Below, piece by piece: positions 28,435 to 36,813 of a stretch of 64,000 bases of DNA. The stretch is from Caldovatus aquaticus (GTDB taxonomy: Bacteria; Pseudomonadota; Alphaproteobacteria; Acetobacterales; Acetobacteraceae). The stretch is from positions 26,566-90,565 of the forward strand of contig NZ_JAHZUY010000008.1 in NCBI RefSeq assembly GCF_019458025.1, written 5' to 3'. Every line of letters begins with the position of its first letter. The first letter of the stretch is position 1. The position numbers and the translations under genes were made by a program. The notes under the pieces are model-generated. The model did not search any database and was not told the origin of the DNA. It saw nothing but the letters and a program-made list of their open reading frames with translations.

Positions 28435-28755
28435 ATGCCTCTGTTCACCCTGGCCGTCGAGGGACGGCCCGTTCCGGTCCTCGCGCAGCAGAACCTCGGC
28501 CGGGCGGAGAAGCTGGTGACTTCCGCCATCGCCCCGGATCTCGCGGAGCTCGAGGAGGCAGGTCGCCCCGTCTGGAACGGCGAGAGCGAACTCACGGTGC
28601 GGAACGCCTCCCCCGACGAGACCTCCCGCTGGGAGCGGGCCTTCGCGCAGGCCATCGCCGAGGGCGAGGCGGCCGAGGGCGATCGCGACGGCTTCGCCGT
28701 CTTCCTGATCGCGGTCGAGGAGGCCGGCGGGGAAGAGGACGAGAGCGAGGGGTAG
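28435..28755 (+). CDS. Small acidic hypothetical protein
   Basis: 106 aa. Begins MPLFTLAVEGRPVPVLAQQNLGRAEKLV and ends in an acidic tail (EEAGGEEDESEG). The central part (SELTVRNASPDETSRWERAFAQAIAEG) is predicted helical. ATG at 28435 is chosen because TGGGAG lies 8 nt upstream; an ATG five codons earlier is possible. No membrane segment, signal or known motif. Possibly restricted to Acetobacteraceae; function unknown. Confidence 0.65.
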   Translation: MPLFTLAVEGRPVPVLAQQNLGRAEKLVTSAIAPDLAELEEAGRPVWNGESELTVRNASPDETSRWERAFAQAIAEGEAAEGDRDGFAVFLIAVEEAGGEEDESEG

Positions 28756-29184
28756 TCCCCCTCGCCTCCTCGGCGCCCCTGGGCCGGCCGCGGGCGGAGC
28801 AGGCGGCCGGCCCGTGACCGGGACACGCGGAGCCGCCGCGGTGTGCCGCGGCCGGCGGACGGGTCGAGGCGGCCTGTCCGCAAGCGGCGCGCGCCGCGCC
28901 GCCAGCCGTCGGCGCGCGACGCCGCTCGAGGCACCGGATCCAAAACCAAATTCGTGTCTGGCGCGGGGAGGCGCCCCCCGGCCGTTTCCCGCCATGCGCG
29001 ATCCGCTCGCGCCCTCGGCCCGCCCGCCACGGCGCGGCGGCGCGAGGGCAACGGCGCGTCGAGAAGGCCGGCACGCGCCGCTCCCCCGGCGTCGCCGAAG
29101 CGCCGCGGCCTGAAGCCGCTTGCGCCGGGAGGGGCGCCGGGGAGGAGGGGAGCCGCCGAACACGGCCCCCGCCCCGCCCTTTCC
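28756..29184. other. Gap holding copy D of the palindromic repeat and an AT-rich spot
   Basis: 429 nt. At 28979-29010 the plus strand reads CCGGCCGTTTCCCGCC then ATGCGCGATCCGCTCGC, clearly copy D of the repeat with a degenerate left arm. About 35 nt earlier lies AAAACCAAATTCG, a rare AT-rich stretch. No gene is recognisable here. Confidence 0.5.
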
Positions 29185-29988
29185 TCAACCTGCTGCCGGA
29201 CCCTGGCGCGCCGGTGTCCCGCCGGGCGCGCCGGCGCCGAGCGCGCGCGCCAGGGCAGGCGAGAGCCCCGTCGTCGCGACCGGGGCGGGGCGGGGCGGCG
29301 TCCCATCCGCGGGCCGCCGCGCCGCCGTCACGCCCTCCGCCAGCAGGCAGTCGAGGCTGTCGAGGAGCGGCACCCCGGGCAGGCGGGGCGCGATCCGCTC
29401 CGCCAGCCCCGCCAGGCCGGCGCCGCCCAGCACCACCGCGCCCGCCCCCTCCGCCGCCTCCCGCGCCGCCTCGGCGAGCATCGCCAGGGCGCGTTCGGGA
29501 GCGCGCGCGATCGCGTCCCCGGCCGGCGGCACGCTCCGCACGCGCACCCGCTCCGGCCCGAGGCCGCGCAGCCGGGCGAATTCCTCGAGCATCGGCACCC
29601 ACGCGGCGCCGCCGGTCAGCACCGCGACCGGACGGTTCCCGGCCACGCGCAGGGCGGCGGCCAGGCTCGCTTCCGCCATGCCGACGACCGGCACGGGGCA
29701 GAGCTCCCGCGCCGCCTCGAGCCCGGGATCGCCGAAGCAGGCGAGCAGGACGCCGGCGAAGCGGTCCGGATTGGCCGGGCCGATGCGCTCGGCGATGCGC
29801 TCCAGCACCGCATGGGCCGCGATCGCGGCGGCGGCCCGGCTCGCGACGTACCGCGCGCCGAAGCGCGCCGTCTCCGGCACCAGCGTCGCCCCGCCGAGGC
29901 CGAGGCGCGGCAGCGCCGCCGCCGCGCGCGCCATGAGCAGGCCGGTGATGGCGGGATCGGTGTTGCCGTTCAGCAGGAGGAGCTTCAT
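29185..29988 (-). CDS. Asp/Glu/hydantoin racemase family protein lacking second cysteine
   Basis: 267 aa. The first half of the family motif is intact: LLLNGNTDPAITGLL, then Cys84 in LLACFGDPG and VVGMAEASL. The second catalytic cysteine, normally in VVLGCAG, is Gly189 here (AVVLGGAGLAGL). A two-base racemisation mechanism is therefore unlikely; the protein may be a hydrolase, decarboxylase or isomerase of the same fold. Start ATG at 29988 has no clear Shine-Dalgarno. It is divergent from a dipeptide-type binding protein, with a 190-nt gap. Confidence 0.8.
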   Translation of the reverse strand: MKLLLLNGNTDPAITGLLMARAAAALPRLGLGGATLVPETARFGARYVASRAAAAIAAHAVLERIAERIGPANPDRFAGVLLACFGDPGLEAARELCPVPVVGMAEASLAAALRVAGNRPVAVLTGGAAWVPMLEEFARLRGLGPERVRVRSVPPAGDAIARAPERALAMLAEAAREAAEGAGAVVLGGAGLAGLAERIAPRLPGVPLLDSLDCLLAEGVTAARRPADGTPPRPAPVATTGLSPALARALGAGAPGGTPARQGPAAG

Positions 29989-30177
29989 GACCGGCCATTG
30001 GCGCCCGCCCGGGCCGCCGCCGCAAGGGCGACGGCGCCGCGCGCCGCATCGGTGGGCAGCCCTGCCCACGGGGTGGGCAAAGCCCCGCTGCGGTGGTGTA
30101 GCATCCGCCCTCCCCCGGCGCGGCATGGGCCTTGCTGCGTCGCGGCAAGACACCGGCCCTCGGGAGGATCCTCGCAG

Positions 30178-31815
30178 ATGAGCCCACGCCGCCGCCTCCT
30201 GCTCTCCGCCTGCCTCGGCGTCCTGCCGCTGCTCGCGGCCGCCACCGCGCCCGGCCCCGTCCGGGCCCAGGGCACGATCCGCATCGGCATGACCGCGGCC
30301 GACATCCCCCTCACCCACGGCCAGCCGGACCAGGGCTTCGAGGGCAACCGCTTCACCGGCATCCCGCTCTACGACAGCCTCACCATGTGGGACCTGTCGC
30401 AGGGCGAGCGGCCCTCGACCGTGATCCCCGGCCTCGCCACCGAGTGGAGCGTGGACCCGAACGACCGCACGCGCTGGATCTTCCGCCTGCGCCGCGGGGT
30501 GAGGTTCCACGACGGCTCCGCGTTCGACGCCGACGCCGTGGTGTGGAACGTGCGCAAGGTGCTCGACCGCGAGGCGCCGCACTACGACCCGCGCCAGGTC
30601 GGCCTGACCGCGACGCGCATGCCGACGCTGCGGCGGGCGGAGAAGGTGGACGACCACACGGTGGCGCTCTACACCTCCGAGCCCGACAGCCTGCTGCCGA
30701 TCAACCTGACCAACCTGTTCATGGCCTCGCCGGCGCACTGGGAGCGGCTGCGCCAGCAGCACCCGACCGCCGAGGCCACCTGGAACGCCTTCGCCGCCAA
30801 TCCCTCCGGCACCGGCCCCTTCCGCATGGCCCGCTTCGTGCCGCGCGAGCGGGTCGAGTACGTGCGCAACCCGGACTACTGGGGCGAGCCCAAGGCGCGC
30901 GCCGAGCGCATCGTCCTGCTGCCGATCCCCGAGCCGAACGCCCGCACCGCCGCGCTGCTCTCCGGCCAGGTGGACTGGATCGAGGCGCCGGCGCCGGACG
31001 CGGTGCCGCAGCTCCGCGCGCGGGGGATGCAGATCTTCCAGAACGTCCAGCCGCACGTCTGGCCCTGGCAGCCCTGCTTCGTCGGCGATTCGCCGCTGCG
31101 CGACGTGCGCGTGCGGCGGGCGCTGAACCTCGCGATCGACCGCGAGGGGCTGAAGCAGCTCCTCAACGGCATGATGGTGCCGGCGGTGGGCACGGTGCCG
31201 CCCGGCCATCCCTGGTGGGGCAACCCCTCCTTCCGGATCCGCACCGACAAGGCGGAGGCGCGGCGGCTGCTCGCCGAGGCGGGCTACGGCCCGCAGCGGC
31301 CGCTGAACCTGCGGGTGCAGATCTCCGCGAGCGGCTCGGGGCAGATGCAGCCGCTGGCGATGAACGAGTTCATCCAGCAGGACCTCCGCTCGCTCCACGT
31401 CAACGTCGAGTTCGACGTGGTGGACTGGAACACGCTGTTCACCAACTGGCGCCAGGGCTGCCAGCACGCAACGGCGCGCGGGGCGCACGCGATCAACGTC
31501 TCCTACTCGGCGATGGACCCGTTCTTCGGGCTGGTCCGGTTCTACGACAGCAGGATGGCGCCCCCCGTCTCCAACAACTGGGGCCACTTCAACGACCCGC
31601 GCTTCGACCGTCTGGTCGCCGAGGCGCGCAACGCCTTCGAGCCGGAGGCGCGCGACGCCGCGCTGGCGCGGCTGCAGGCCGCGGGCGTGGACGAGGCGCT
31701 GTTCATCTGGATCGCCCACGACGTCGGCCCGCGTGCGATGAGCCCGCGCGTCAGGGGCCACGTCCAGCCGCAGAACTGGTTCGTGGACCTGCGCTACCCC
31801 TACATCCAGCAGTGA
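30178..31815 (+). CDS. Peptide/nickel-type ABC transporter substrate-binding protein
   Basis: 545 aa, SBP_bac_5 type. A Sec signal peptide (LLLSACLGVLPLLAAATAPG...RAQ) is followed by TIRIGMTAADIPLT and typical motifs: TEWSVDPNDRTRWIFRLRRGVRFHDGS, NPSGTGPFRMARFVPRERVEYVRNPDYWG, VRRALNLAIDREGLKQ and LFTNWRQGCQHA. The ligand pocket cannot be read further; peptides, glycosides or siderophore-like compounds are possible. GGGAGG lies 10 nt before the ATG. It is followed by a strong hairpin and then the two permease genes. Confidence 0.93.
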   Translation: MSPRRRLLLSACLGVLPLLAAATAPGPVRAQGTIRIGMTAADIPLTHGQPDQGFEGNRFTGIPLYDSLTMWDLSQGERPSTVIPGLATEWSVDPNDRTRWIFRLRRGVRFHDGSAFDADAVVWNVRKVLDREAPHYDPRQVGLTATRMPTLRRAEKVDDHTVALYTSEPDSLLPINLTNLFMASPAHWERLRQQHPTAEATWNAFAANPSGTGPFRMARFVPRERVEYVRNPDYWGEPKARAERIVLLPIPEPNARTAALLSGQVDWIEAPAPDAVPQLRARGMQIFQNVQPHVWPWQPCFVGDSPLRDVRVRRALNLAIDREGLKQLLNGMMVPAVGTVPPGHPWWGNPSFRIRTDKAEARRLLAEAGYGPQRPLNLRVQISASGSGQMQPLAMNEFIQQDLRSLHVNVEFDVVDWNTLFTNWRQGCQHATARGAHAINVSYSAMDPFFGLVRFYDSRMAPPVSNNWGHFNDPRFDRLVAEARNAFEPEARDAALARLQAAGVDEALFIWIAHDVGPRAMSPRVRGHVQPQNWFVDLRYPYIQQ

Positions 31816-31820
31816 CCAGC

Positions 31821-31858
31821 GGCCGCCGGCGCGGCGCGCCGAGCGCCGCGCCGGGGCC
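31821..31858 (+). terminator. Intercistronic hairpin between binding protein and permease genes
   Basis: A perfect 12-bp stem CCGGCGCGGCGC/GCGCCGCGCCGG with loop GCCGA is extended by four more base pairs across a single bulged G. It begins 5 nt after the SBP stop and ends 12 nt before the permease start, so it can attenuate or process the message so that the binding protein is made in excess. A hairpin of the same design lies in the sugar operon at 43349-43385. Confidence 0.6.
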
Positions 31859-31870
31859 ATCGAGGGACCG

Positions 31871-32824
31871 ATGATCCGCTACCTGATCCGCCGCATCCTC
31901 TACGCCGTGCCCATCGCCCTCGCGGTGGGCTTCGTCTGCTTCATGCTGGTGCAGATCGCCCCGGGCGACCCGATCAACGCCATCGTCCCGGCGGACGCGC
32001 CGGGCGAGGTGGTGGAGCAGGTGCGGCGCGACTACGGCCTCGACCGGCCGCTGCCGGTGCAGTTCGGCATCTGGCTGGCGAAGGTGGCGCAGGGCGACCT
32101 CGGCCGCTCGCTGGCGACGGGGCGGACGGTGTGGTCGGATCTGTCGACCGCGATCGGCAACACGCTGACGCTGGCGGTGGCGGCGGCGCTGCTCGGCTTC
32201 ACGCTGGGCTGCGTCCTCGGCGGCCTGGCGGGCACCTTCCGCGGCTCGCTGCTCGACCGCGTGGCGGTGGGCGCGGCGGTGGCGGGCGTGTCGGTGCCGC
32301 ACTACTGGCTCGGCATGGTGCTGGTGGTGATCTTCTCGGTGCAGCTCAACTGGCTGCCCGCGATGGGCGCGGGACCGGGCGGCTCGTCGGACTGGGCGTG
32401 GGACTGGGAGCACGTGCAGCACCTGGTGCTGCCGGCGGTGACGCTCTCGGTGATCCCGATGGGGATCGTGACGCGCACGGTGCGCGGGATCGTGGCCGAG
32501 ATCATGAACCAGGAATTCGTCGTCGCGCTGCGCGGCAAGGGGCTCACGCGCCGGGGCGTGTTCCTGCACGTGGTCAAGAACGCGGCGCCCAACACCCTCG
32601 CCGTGATGGGGCTGCAGCTCGGCTACCTGATGGGCGGCTCGATCCTGGTGGAGACGGTGTTCTCCTGGCCGGGGACGGGGCTGCTGCTCAACAGCGCGAT
32701 CTTCCAGCGCGACCTGCCGGTGCTGCAGGGCACGATCCTGGTGCTCGCCATGTTCTTCGTGGCGCTGAACCTGGCGGTGGACCTGATGCAGACGGCGCTC
32801 GACCCGCGCATCCGGCGGGCCTGA
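31871..32824 (+). CDS. ABC transporter permease, DppB-like
   Basis: 317 aa, six predicted membrane helices. The N-terminus MIRYLIRRILYAVPIALAVGFVCFMLVQIAPGDP is typical of DppB/OppB. It keeps the EAA loop around GKGLTRRGVFLHVVKNAAPN, and the GGSILVETVFSWPGTGLLL end that closes this family. Length is normal. It pairs with the next gene to form the channel for the dipeptide-type importer. No ATPase gene occurs nearby. Confidence 0.93.
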   Translation: MIRYLIRRILYAVPIALAVGFVCFMLVQIAPGDPINAIVPADAPGEVVEQVRRDYGLDRPLPVQFGIWLAKVAQGDLGRSLATGRTVWSDLSTAIGNTLTLAVAAALLGFTLGCVLGGLAGTFRGSLLDRVAVGAAVAGVSVPHYWLGMVLVVIFSVQLNWLPAMGAGPGGSSDWAWDWEHVQHLVLPAVTLSVIPMGIVTRTVRGIVAEIMNQEFVVALRGKGLTRRGVFLHVVKNAAPNTLAVMGLQLGYLMGGSILVETVFSWPGTGLLLNSAIFQRDLPVLQGTILVLAMFFVALNLAVDLMQTALDPRIRRA

Positions 32825-32837
32825 GGGGGAGGCGCCG

Positions 32838-33758
32838 ATGGGCACGACGACGACCACCCGCCCCGCCACCGCCGCCGAGGCCGAGCTCGCGGTCCAGGCG
32901 CGGCAGGCGCCGGTCCGCTCCCAGGGCTACTGGGCGGGCGTGTGGAAGCGCCTGCGGCGCGATCCGGTGACGATCGCCTGCGCGCTGATCCTGCTCGCGA
33001 TGCTGCTCGCCATCCTCTTCGCGCCGCTGCTCGCGCCGCACGATCCCTACCAGGGCAGCATGCTGCGCCGCCTGCGCGCGATCGGCACGCCCGGCTACCC
33101 GCTCGGCACCGACGAGCTCGGGCGCGACATGCTGACGCGGCTGCTCTATGGCGGGCGGCTCTCCTGGTTCATGGGCATCCTGCCGGTGGCGATCGCCTTC
33201 GTCGTCGGCACCACGCTCGGCGTGCTGGCGGGCTACGCCGGCGGCAAGGTGAACATGGCGATCATGCGCGTGACCGACGTGTTCTACGCCTTCCCCTCGG
33301 TGCTGCTCGCGGTGGCGATCTCGGGCGCGCTCGGGGCCGGCATCCTGAACGCGATCCTGGCGCTGACCCTGGTCTTCATCCCGCCGATCATCCGCGTCGC
33401 CGAGAGCGTGACGACCGGGGTGCGCAGCCTCGACTTCGTGGACGCGGCGCGCGCCTCCGGCGCCGGAGCCTTCACCGTGGTGCGGGTGCACGTGCTCGGC
33501 AACGTGCTCGGCCCGATCTTCGTCTACGCGACCAGCCTGATCAGCGTGAGCATGATCCTGGCGAGCGGCCTCTCCTTCCTCGGCCTCGGCACCAGGCCGC
33601 CGGAGCCCGAGTGGGGCCTGATGCTGAACACGCTGCGCACGGCGATCTACGTGCAGCCCTGGGTCGCGGTGCTGCCGGGCGCCTGCATCTTCGTCACCTC
33701 GATCTGCTTCAACCTGCTCTCCGACGGGTTGCGGCAGGCGATGGACGTGAAGGCGTGA
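32838..33758 (+). CDS. ABC transporter permease, DppC-like
   Basis: 306 aa. A cytosolic N-terminus with YWAGVWKRLRRDPVTIACALILL precedes about six helices. LGTDELGRDMLTRLLYGGRLSW and the EAA loop DAARASGAGAFTVVRVHVLGN are the usual DppC motifs. LGTRPPEPEWGLMLN closes the family pattern. It starts 13 nt after the DppB-like stop and its own TGA overlaps the GTG start of a cytochrome P450 gene, so transport and oxidation are co-translated. Confidence 0.93.
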   Translation: MGTTTTTRPATAAEAELAVQARQAPVRSQGYWAGVWKRLRRDPVTIACALILLAMLLAILFAPLLAPHDPYQGSMLRRLRAIGTPGYPLGTDELGRDMLTRLLYGGRLSWFMGILPVAIAFVVGTTLGVLAGYAGGKVNMAIMRVTDVFYAFPSVLLAVAISGALGAGILNAILALTLVFIPPIIRVAESVTTGVRSLDFVDAARASGAGAFTVVRVHVLGNVLGPIFVYATSLISVSMILASGLSFLGLGTRPPEPEWGLMLNTLRTAIYVQPWVAVLPGACIFVTSICFNLLSDGLRQAMDVKA

Positions 33759-35002
33759 GCGCCGCCGCCCCCGGCGCGCCGGACGAGGCGGAGCTGGTCC
33801 GCCGCTTCGACCTGCGCGCCCTGCCGCCGGAGTTCTACGAGGACCCCTTCCCGACCTACCGCGCGCTGCGGCGCCTCTCGCCGGTGCACCGGCTGCCCGA
33901 CGGGACCTGGTTCCTCACCCGCCATGCCGACCTCTCCGCCGTGTATCGCGACACCGCCACCTTCAGCTCCGACAAGAAGGTGGAGTTCGGGGCGAAGTTC
34001 GGCGGCGGGCCGCTCTACGAGCACCACACCACCAGCCTCGTCTTCAACGACCCGCCGCTGCACACCCGCGTCCGCCGCCTGATCGGCGGCGCCCTCTCCC
34101 CGCCCGCGGTCGCGGCGATGGAGCCGGGGCTGCGCGCCCTGGTCGCGCGGCTGCTCGACGCGATGGCGGCGAAGCCCGGCGGCCGGGTGGACCTGATCGA
34201 GGACTTCGCCGCCGTCATCCCGGTCGAGGTGATCGGCAACCTCCTCGACGCGCCGCGGGAGGAACGGGGGCCGCTGCGCGGCCGGTCGCTCGCCATCCTC
34301 GGCGCGCTCGAGCCGGTGCTGACGCCGGAGCGGCGCGAACGCGGCGAGCGGGCGGTGCGCGAGTTCCTCGCCTGGCTCGAGACCCTCGTCGCCGCGCGCC
34401 GCCGCCCCGGCGACCCGGCGCGCGACGTGCTGACGCGGCTGATCATGGGCGAGGCCGAGACCGGCGAGCGCCTGACCGCGCACGAGCTGCTGCACAACTG
34501 CATCTTCCTCCTCAACGCCGGGCACGAGACGACCACCAACCTGATCGGCAACGCGCTGCACCTGCTCTGCGAATGGCCGGGCGAGCGCGCCCGCCTGCTC
34601 GCCGACCCCGCGCTGATGCGGAGCACGGTGGAGGAGTTCCTGCGCTTCCAGTCCTCCAACCAGTTCGGCAACCGGCGCGCGGTGCGGCCGGCGCGGATCG
34701 GCGGGGTGGACCTGCCGGAGGGCGCGCTGATCACGCTCTGCATCGGCGCGGCGAACCGCGACCCGGAGGTGTTCGCCGACCCGGACCGGCTGGACGTCGC
34801 GCGCAGGCCCAACCCGCATCTCGGCTTCGGCGGCGGCGCGCACATCTGCGCCGGCCTCCTGGTGGCGCGGCTGGAGGCGCGCGTCGCGCTCTCGATGTTC
34901 CTCGAGCGCTTCCCGCGCTACGCGCTGGACGGCGCCCCGGTGCGCGGCGGGCGGGCGCGGTTCCGCGGCTTCCTGTCGCTGCCGGCGCGGCTCGAGGGGT
35001 GA
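33755..35002 (+). CDS. Cytochrome P450
   Basis: 415 aa, soluble bacterial type. The I-helix has LLNAGHETTTN, the K-helix ExxR is in EEFLRFQSS, and the heme loop FGGGAHICAG places the axial cysteine at Cys365. The start overlaps the permease stop (GTGA), and the SD lies inside that gene. It needs a ferredoxin partner not seen nearby. Co-expression with a dipeptide-type importer suggests it acts on the imported compound; the identity is unknown. Confidence 0.95.
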   Translation: MSAAAPGAPDEAELVRRFDLRALPPEFYEDPFPTYRALRRLSPVHRLPDGTWFLTRHADLSAVYRDTATFSSDKKVEFGAKFGGGPLYEHHTTSLVFNDPPLHTRVRRLIGGALSPPAVAAMEPGLRALVARLLDAMAAKPGGRVDLIEDFAAVIPVEVIGNLLDAPREERGPLRGRSLAILGALEPVLTPERRERGERAVREFLAWLETLVAARRRPGDPARDVLTRLIMGEAETGERLTAHELLHNCIFLLNAGHETTTNLIGNALHLLCEWPGERARLLADPALMRSTVEEFLRFQSSNQFGNRRAVRPARIGGVDLPEGALITLCIGAANRDPEVFADPDRLDVARRPNPHLGFGGGAHICAGLLVARLEARVALSMFLERFPRYALDGAPVRGGRARFRGFLSLPARLEG

Positions 35003-35036
35003 GGCCCGCCCGCCGCGCCCCCGGCCGCCGTTCCGC

Positions 35037-35681
35037 CTACGTCAGCCGCGGCCCCAGCCAGAGGCGGAAGCCCTCGTGCTCGCCCAGCCGCTCGTACCAG
35101 GCGCGCAGCGCCGGGAACTCCGGCATGCCCTCGATGCGCACCTCCTCGCCGAACCAGCGCCGCGCATAGGCGCCGAGCGCGATGTCGGCGAGCGTGAACG
35201 CCGCCCCCTCCACGTACGGCCCGCCGTGCCGCGCGAGCTGCGCCTCGAGGATCGCCCAGCATTCCGCCGCCGCCTGCATCGCCGCCCGCACCTGCGCCAT
35301 ATCGCGCTTCTCCGGCGGCGTGCGCACCATGCCCCAGAACAGCCCCCGCTCCGCCGGGCTCAGCGTCGAGAGCTGCCAGTCGAGCCAGCGGTCCACGCTC
35401 GCCCGCGCCCCCGGGTCGGCGGGATAGAGCGCGAGCCCCTTCGCCCCGCCGTGCCGCATGCAGAGGTAGCGCAGGATCGCGTTCGACTCCCACAGCACAT
35501 AGTCGCCGTCCACCAGCGTCGGCACGCGGCCGTTCGGGTTCAGCGCGCGGTAGTCCGGGTCGTTGACGCGGCCGAAGGCCATGCCGGCGTCAATGCGCTC
35601 GCAGGGCAGGCCGAGCTCGGTCAGCCCCCACAGCACCTTGATGACGTTGATCGAATTCCTGCGGCCCCAGACCGTCAGCAT
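35037..35681 (-). CDS. Glutathione S-transferase family protein
   Basis: 214 aa. The N-terminal thioredoxin-like domain has LTVWGRRNSINVIKVLWGL and GRVPTLVDGDYVLWESNAILRYL, where VPTL and ESNAI are the glutathione-contact motifs. The C-terminal helical domain ends with YERLGEHEGFRLWLG. Length and motif order fit beta or theta/zeta-like GSTs. The gene is convergent with the P450 gene, 34 nt apart. The natural electrophile is unknown. Confidence 0.92.
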   Translation of the reverse strand: MLTVWGRRNSINVIKVLWGLTELGLPCERIDAGMAFGRVNDPDYRALNPNGRVPTLVDGDYVLWESNAILRYLCMRHGGAKGLALYPADPGARASVDRWLDWQLSTLSPAERGLFWGMVRTPPEKRDMAQVRAAMQAAAECWAILEAQLARHGGPYVEGAAFTLADIALGAYARRWFGEEVRIEGMPEFPALRAWYERLGEHEGFRLWLGPRLT

Positions 35682-35848
35682 CGGCGCCTTCCTCCCCTCC
35701 GCACGGCGCCCAGGCTAGGGCAGGCCGCGCACCGCGTCAGCCGCAGCGGGCCTTGACCTTCCCACCGTGGGAACCGCCATGTCCTGGCGCCCGCGGCTCC
35801 CGGCGTTTCCGGGGAGCCGCCGAAGTCCGGAGACGGAGAACCGCCGCC

Positions 35849-36796
35849 ATGACCGCCGCCCGTTCCCCCGCCGCGCCGGGCCGCCGGCGCGCCGGCCTCG
35901 CCGCGGCCGCCGCCATGCTCGCCGCCCTCGCCGGCCCGCCCGCCCGCGCCGACCAGGCCACCGACCCGCTGCGGGAATACGCGCCGGGCGACGCGCCCGT
36001 CCCCTCCATCTGGTTCGACGTGCTGATCCTGCCGCCCGGCGCCGACCCGGCCGAGGCGGCGCGCGCCGCCGCCGAGGCCGACCGCCGCTACGTCGCCGCG
36101 ATGCGCGCGCACCATGCCGGGGCGCTGACCATGGCGCGGGCGTATCTCGCCGACCCGAACGCCTCCTCGCCCGTGCTCCGCCGCCTCGCCCAGGCGATCA
36201 TCGAGAACCAGGCCTACGAGATCGCCCTGCTCGACGACATCGCGCGGCGGATCGAGGAGCGGCCGCGCCTCGCCGACCTCGGCTTCGTGCGGCTCGCGCT
36301 GCGGCCGCTGGCGACTGAGAATCTCGGCCAGATCTGGGGCTTCCGACGCGCGCCGCTGCCCGGCATCGCCGAGGCGCTGGCGGACGGGCCGGTGACCGAG
36401 CGCGACGTGCAGTTCGCCAAGGCGATGACGATCCACCACCAGGCCGCGCTCGACATGGCGCGCGCCTACAACGCGGACCCGAACGCGCGCAACGGCGTGC
36501 TGAAGTGGCTGAACGTCGGCATCATCGCCGACCAGAGCCAGGAGATCGCGCTGATGCGGCGCGTGATCGCCGCCTATCCGGGCGATCCCGAGGCGGTGCG
36601 CGTGGATCCCTCCATGATCCACGGCATGGAGGGGCACGCCGCCGCGCCCGGCCACGCCGGCGGCCACGCGGCGGAGGCGCCGGCCGCGGCGCCCGCGCCG
36701 ACTGCCGCCCCCGCGCGCCGGTCGGCCGCCACGGCCGCAGCGCGGCGGCCGGCGCCGCGCCCTGCCGCGGCGGCGCCCGCCGGCCACGCCCACTGA
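35849..36796 (+). CDS. Exported protein with two DUF305-like halves
   Basis: 315 aa. A signal peptide (AGLAAAAAMLAALAGPPARA) precedes two similar His-His repeats: AMRAHHAGALTMARAYLADP with VLRRLAQAIIENQAYEIALL, and AMTIHHQAALDMARAYNADP with VLKWLNVGIIADQSQEIALM. Each is a DUF305/ferritin-like four-helix unit with paired histidines and acidic residues that may bind metal. The tail is His-rich and Ala/Pro-rich (GGHAAEAPAAAPAP and GHAH). GGAGAA lies 8 nt before the ATG. Likely a periplasmic metal-related protein; role inferred. Confidence 0.85.
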   Translation: MTAARSPAAPGRRRAGLAAAAAMLAALAGPPARADQATDPLREYAPGDAPVPSIWFDVLILPPGADPAEAARAAAEADRRYVAAMRAHHAGALTMARAYLADPNASSPVLRRLAQAIIENQAYEIALLDDIARRIEERPRLADLGFVRLALRPLATENLGQIWGFRRAPLPGIAEALADGPVTERDVQFAKAMTIHHQAALDMARAYNADPNARNGVLKWLNVGIIADQSQEIALMRRVIAAYPGDPEAVRVDPSMIHGMEGHAAAPGHAGGHAAEAPAAAPAPTAAPARRSAATAAARRPAPRPAAAAPAGHAH

Positions 36797-36813
36797 CCCG
36801 CCGCGTCCGCCGC

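Noticed and set aside
26699..29306. Long minus-strand frame opposite the MBL-fold gene
   Set aside because: Low-complexity Arg/Gly/Pro sequence with no motif, in the frame opposite a clear gene.
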